This document shows positions 7,197 to 9,913 of a stretch of DNA of 9,913 nt, piece by piece. Within the stretch, counting starts at the first letter, position 1, and every line of letters starts with the position of its first letter. The notes below the pieces were generated by a model that saw nothing but the letters and a program-made list of their open reading frames with translations, did not search any database and was not told where the DNA came from. Source of the DNA: Paracoccaceae bacterium. GTDB lineage: Bacteria > Pseudomonadota > Alphaproteobacteria > Rhodobacterales > Rhodobacteraceae. The DNA is taken from positions 1,743 through 11,655 of the forward strand of contig JAESQH010000174.1 in assembly GCA_016765235.1 (NCBI GenBank), written 5' to 3'. Both the position numbers and the translations under genes were made by a program.

Positions 7197-7202
7197 CAAC
7201 TG

Positions 7203-7233
7203 GCCTGATCGGTTTTTCCGATCAGGCATTTTT
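7203..7233 (+). terminator. Intrinsic terminator of ccoNOQP
   Basis: GCCTGATCGG (7203-7212) pairs perfectly with CCGATCAGGC (7218-7227) around a TTTTT loop, followed by ATTTTTG. A 10-base stem and T-run make this a convincing rho-independent terminator, separating ccoNOQP from ccoGHI transcription. Confidence 0.9.
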
Positions 7234-7248
7234 GTTAAATATCAAATC

Positions 7249-7262
7249 TTGATGTAGATCAA
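7249..7262 (+). promoter_or_regulatory. Perfect FNR box upstream of ccoG
   Basis: TTGATGTAGATCAA matches TTGAT-N4-ATCAA exactly. A -10-like AATATA lies at 7285-7290, the spacing expected for class II activation with the box centred at -41.5; transcription would then start near 7297, 31 bases before ccoG. This gives ccoGHI its own low-oxygen promoter after the ccoP terminator. Confidence 0.87.
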
Positions 7263-7327
7263 GGTTTCTGTTGCGCGGGCATGAAATATATGCCGATAGT
7301 TGAATGTGATGTGAATCGGAGGCTCTT

Positions 7328-8770
7328 GTGAGCACTGAAACCCCAGAAGAAGCCCCAAAGCTGTATGCGGCGCGCGAGCCAGTCTTTCCAAAGCGCGTAA
7401 AGGGCAAATTCCGGCAGCTTAAGTGGTGGTTAATGATCTTCACGTTGGGGGTCTACTACATCACACCTTGGATCCGCTGGAATCGTGGCCCGGACATGCC
7501 CGACCAAGCTGTTCTGATCGATATGGCGGGCCGCCGTTTCTATATGTTCTGGATCGAGATTTGGCCTTACGAGTTCTATTTCGTTGCGGGGCTGCTGATC
7601 ATGGCTGGGTTGGGATTATTCCTGTTCACTTCCGCACTCGGGCGGGTTTGGTGTGGCTACGCTTGCCCGCAAACTGTTTGGGTTGACCTATTCGTTCAGG
7701 TCGAACGCTGGATCGAGGGGGACCGCAACGCGCGTATTCGCCTTTTGAACGCCAAATGGGACGCCAGAAAATGGCGCCTTAGGCTGGCCAAATGGACGGC
7801 GTGGTTGTTAATCGCGGTATCCACAGGCGGCGCGTGGGTGTTCTATTTCGCAGACGCTCCAACCCTGATCGTGGAGCTGTTCACCGGACAAGCGGCGTTC
7901 ATCGCGTATGCATTTATCGCTTCACTTACCGCCACTACGTTTATCTTTGGCGGGTTCATGCAAGAACAAATTTGCACCTATATGTGCCCATGGCCGCGTA
8001 TTCAGGCCGCGATGATGGACGAAGACACCATGACGGTTTCCTACCGCGATTGGCGCGGGGAACCGCGGGCGAAACTGAAAGATTCCATGGCCGATCCGTC
8101 GCTGGGTGATTGCATTGATTGTAATGCTTGTGTTGCCGCGTGCCCTGTGGGGATCGACATCCGCGAAGGGCAACAGTTGGAGTGCATCACCTGTGCGCTG
8201 TGCATTGATGCCTGCGACGACATGATGATCAAAGTTGGTCGCCCGACTGGCTTGATCGCTTATCTAACCGCAAATGACGAGCCGCTAGAACGGTCAGGGA
8301 AGCCGCCGCGCAATATGTGGAAGCACTTGATCCGTTTCCGCACGATTATGTACGCGACCTTGTGGGGTGCTGTGGGCGTTGGACTGCTGGTTGCGCTGTT
8401 TGTGCGGGCCGAAATCGAAGTCAGTGTCGCGCCAATCAGGAACCCCAACTATATCGTTATGTCCGACGGCACAATTCGCAACGACTACGACATAAGAATT
8501 CTGAATAAGCATGGCGAGGAGCGGCAGTTTAGAGTTACGGCTGAAACCGATGAACACAACTCGAATTTTGTGGTCGAGTTGCAAGGTGCCGAGGGTGTGA
8601 TAGTAACAGCACCGGCGGACACCACTATTATCCAACGCGTCTATTTATTTGCCGAGCTCAAAAATCATGCGGCCTACCGCGAGCGCACTGAAGTGCATAT
8701 CTGGATCGAAGATCTGACAAGCGGTGACACAGCACACGTAGAAACTGTATTTAACGGGAAAACACCATGA
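7328..8770 (+). CDS. ccoG: CcoG (RdxB/FixG), cbb3 oxidase assembly copper reductase, 4Fe-4S membrane protein
   Basis: CcoG is an inner-membrane iron-sulfur protein; its Rhodobacter homologue reduces Cu(II) to Cu(I) for cbb3 oxidase assembly. The 480-residue protein has about five membrane segments (near 35-48, 78-97, 157-176, 190-212 and 339-358). Membrane-proximal cysteine pairs are C109-G-Y-A-C113-P and C216-T-Y-M-C220-P. A bacterial ferredoxin-type domain follows with C262, C265, C268, C272-P and C286, C289, C292, C296, the ligands of two 4Fe-4S clusters. The C-terminal region (about 360-480) is beta-rich, matching the Ig-like FixG domain. The start is GTG at 7328, with GGAGG at 7318-7322 five bases upstream. 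Its stop overlaps the ccoH start (ATGA). Confidence 0.96.
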   Translation: MSTETPEEAPKLYAAREPVFPKRVKGKFRQLKWWLMIFTLGVYYITPWIRWNRGPDMPDQAVLIDMAGRRFYMFWIEIWPYEFYFVAGLLIMAGLGLFLFTSALGRVWCGYACPQTVWVDLFVQVERWIEGDRNARIRLLNAKWDARKWRLRLAKWTAWLLIAVSTGGAWVFYFADAPTLIVELFTGQAAFIAYAFIASLTATTFIFGGFMQEQICTYMCPWPRIQAAMMDEDTMTVSYRDWRGEPRAKLKDSMADPSLGDCIDCNACVAACPVGIDIREGQQLECITCALCIDACDDMMIKVGRPTGLIAYLTANDEPLERSGKPPRNMWKHLIRFRTIMYATLWGAVGVGLLVALFVRAEIEVSVAPIRNPNYIVMSDGTIRNDYDIRILNKHGEERQFRVTAETDEHNSNFVVELQGAEGVIVTAPADTTIIQRVYLFAELKNHAAYRERTEVHIWIEDLTSGDTAHVETVFNGKTP

Positions 8771-9243
8771 CCGATGTAAAACCAGTAAAAGAGCTAACCG
8801 GCCGCAAGGTTCTGATGATCTTGCTAGCCGCGTTCGGCACGATTTTCGCGGTGAATATGACGTTGCTGTATCAAGCGGTTAAGACGTTTCCGGGGTTGGA
8901 AGTGAAGAACTCTTATGTTGCATCGCAGACGTTTGATGATCGAGCAATCGCGCAGCGTGCGCTGGGTTGGGCACCGGAGGTTAAATACGCGAACGGGCAG
9001 ATGAACCTGTCGATTTTCGCCAATGGCGAGTTTGTATTCCCAGAGGTGATCAGCGTGCGTGTTGGCCGCCCGACGCATGGCCGCGAGGATGTTATCCCTG
9101 TACTGCTTCGCGATACTATCGGTTATTGGTTCAAGATCGATTTGAACGACGGTAAGTGGTTCGTCTATGTGACTGCCGAAAGCGCGAATGGCGGGCCGTT
9201 TGAGCAACGCCTTGAACTTTACGTGACGGACGCCAATGGCTGA
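8767..9243 (+). CDS. ccoH: CcoH (RdxH/FixH), cbb3 oxidase assembly protein
   Basis: A 158-residue protein of the FixH/CcoH type: a short cytoplasmic N-terminus with TGRKVL, one membrane helix (about 14-35, LMILLAAFGTIFAVNMTLLY) and a periplasmic domain. That domain opens with the family pattern FPGLEVKNSYVASQTFDD (about 41-58). In Rhodobacter, CcoH is needed for a stable cbb3 complex and contacts its subunits. No metal-binding motif is visible. It overlaps ccoG by ATGA (8767-8770) and ccoI by 8 bases (9236-9243), so the three are one transcription unit. Confidence 0.93.
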   Translation: MTDVKPVKELTGRKVLMILLAAFGTIFAVNMTLLYQAVKTFPGLEVKNSYVASQTFDDRAIAQRALGWAPEVKYANGQMNLSIFANGEFVFPEVISVRVGRPTHGREDVIPVLLRDTIGYWFKIDLNDGKWFVYVTAESANGGPFEQRLELYVTDANG

Positions 9244-9913
9244 GACACCGTCAATTGCCGTTCGTCCTGCCTGCGTTGATATCCCGTCGGACCTGATCAA
9301 TTCCGCTGGTGAGGCGCGGTCTGACCGCTCCCGCCGGATCGAGCTGTCCTTGCCGACAATTAACTGCGCCGCCTGTATTAGCGGTGTTGAATCCGGCCTG
9401 AGTAAACTGCCAGAAATTGAAGGCGCGCGGGTTAACCTGACCCGCAAACGCGTGACCATCACCGTCAAAGATATTCCCGGAATTGAAACCCATCTGATCG
9501 AATTGCTGACAAGCTGGGGGTATCCCGCGAAAGAACTGGACAGTGCGGCGCTGGATCAAGGCGTGGTCGATAAGGACGGTCGCGAACTGTTGGCTCGCCT
9601 TGCGGTGGCTGGTTTTGCGATGATGAACGTGATGTTGCTGTCATTCTCCGTTTGGGGCGGAGCTGATGGGGCGACGCGGGAGTTGATGCACTGGATTTCG
9701 GCGTTGATCGCACTGCCAACGGTGGCATATTCCGGTGTGCCGTTTTTTAAAAACGCATGGACTGCGCTGCGGGTCGGGCGCTTGAACATGGACGTGCCGA
9801 TTTCATTGGCGTTGATATTGGCCAGCGGCGTTTCGTTGCTGGAAACCATAGAAGGCGGGGAGCATGCGTATTTCGACGCGGCCCTGTCGTTGACGTTCTT
9901 CTTGCTTTTGGGG
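9236..9913 (+). CDS. ccoI: CcoI (RdxI/FixI), P1B-type copper-transporting ATPase, N-terminal part
   Basis: CcoI is a P-type ATPase that moves Cu(I) out of the cytoplasm for insertion into the cbb3 CuB site. The 226 codons in the window start at ATG 9236 and run open to the right edge. A heavy-metal-associated domain (about residues 35-98) carries the C44-A-A-C47 copper motif in the context TINCAACISGVE. Membrane helices then begin at about 120 (LARLAVAGFAMMNVMLLSFSV), with further segments near 150-165, 188-203 and at the very end, and the conserved RLNMDVPISLA stretch near 182. The phosphorylation (DKTG) and membrane metal-binding motifs would lie beyond the window. The ATGGCTGA overlap with ccoH suggests coupled translation. 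ccoS is expected to follow. Confidence 0.95.
   Translation, partial: MAETPSIAVRPACVDIPSDLINSAGEARSDRSRRIELSLPTINCAACISGVESGLSKLPEIEGARVNLTRKRVTITVKDIPGIETHLIELLTSWGYPAKELDSAALDQGVVDKDGRELLARLAVAGFAMMNVMLLSFSVWGGADGATRELMHWISALIALPTVAYSGVPFFKNAWTALRVGRLNMDVPISLALILASGVSLLETIEGGEHAYFDAALSLTFFLLLG

Noticed and set aside
8824..9468. Minus-strand 214-codon frame across ccoH and ccoI
   Set aside because: It is antisense to two recognisable genes, including the copper-binding domain of CcoI, and shows no motif or ribosome binding site of its own.
1..9913. CRISPR array, transposase, phage or toxin-antitoxin system
   Set aside because: No regularly spaced repeats, insertion-sequence ends, integrase-like frame or paired small genes were seen on either strand.

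Overview
The window comes from an alphaproteobacterium, most likely a member of the Rhodobacterales (Rhodobacter/Roseobacter group). The basis is gene order and protein type: an FnrL-type regulator beside a divergent hemN, followed by ccoNOQP and then ccoGHI. This matches the arrangement known from Rhodobacter (fnrL, hemZ/hemN, ccoNOQP, rdxBHIS). Species cannot be assigned from this stretch alone.

Left part (1-1333): an AT-richer, poorly recognisable region. A minus-strand gene for a multi-pass membrane protein (380-844) ends early. The next reading frame, running off the left edge, looks like its missing C-terminal half with a PH-like domain, so this is probably one gene split by a single-base frameshift near 400-402. 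A plausible sigma70-type promoter lies just upstream. A stretch of about 490 bases (845-1333) follows with no convincing gene.

Centre (1334-3533): hemN (oxygen-independent coproporphyrinogen III oxidase, minus strand) and fnrL (4Fe-4S oxygen sensor, plus strand) diverge around one perfect FNR box, TTGATCGAGATCAA, at 2724-2737.

Right part (3652-9913): an FNR-type box precedes ccoNOQP, which encodes the four subunits of the cbb3-type, high-affinity cytochrome c oxidase. The operon ends in three successive hairpins, the last a strong intrinsic terminator. A further perfect FNR box (7249-7262) then precedes ccoG, ccoH and ccoI (the last cut by the right edge), which supply copper and assembly functions for the oxidase. 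ccoS would be expected just beyond the window.

The genes form a coherent low-oxygen module. FnrL senses loss of oxygen and probably drives haem synthesis (hemN), the microaerobic terminal oxidase (ccoNOQP) and its copper/assembly factors (ccoGHI). I found no undescribed system here; the points most worth checking are the split membrane/PH-like gene, the geometry of the shared hemN/fnrL box and the hairpin series after ccoP.
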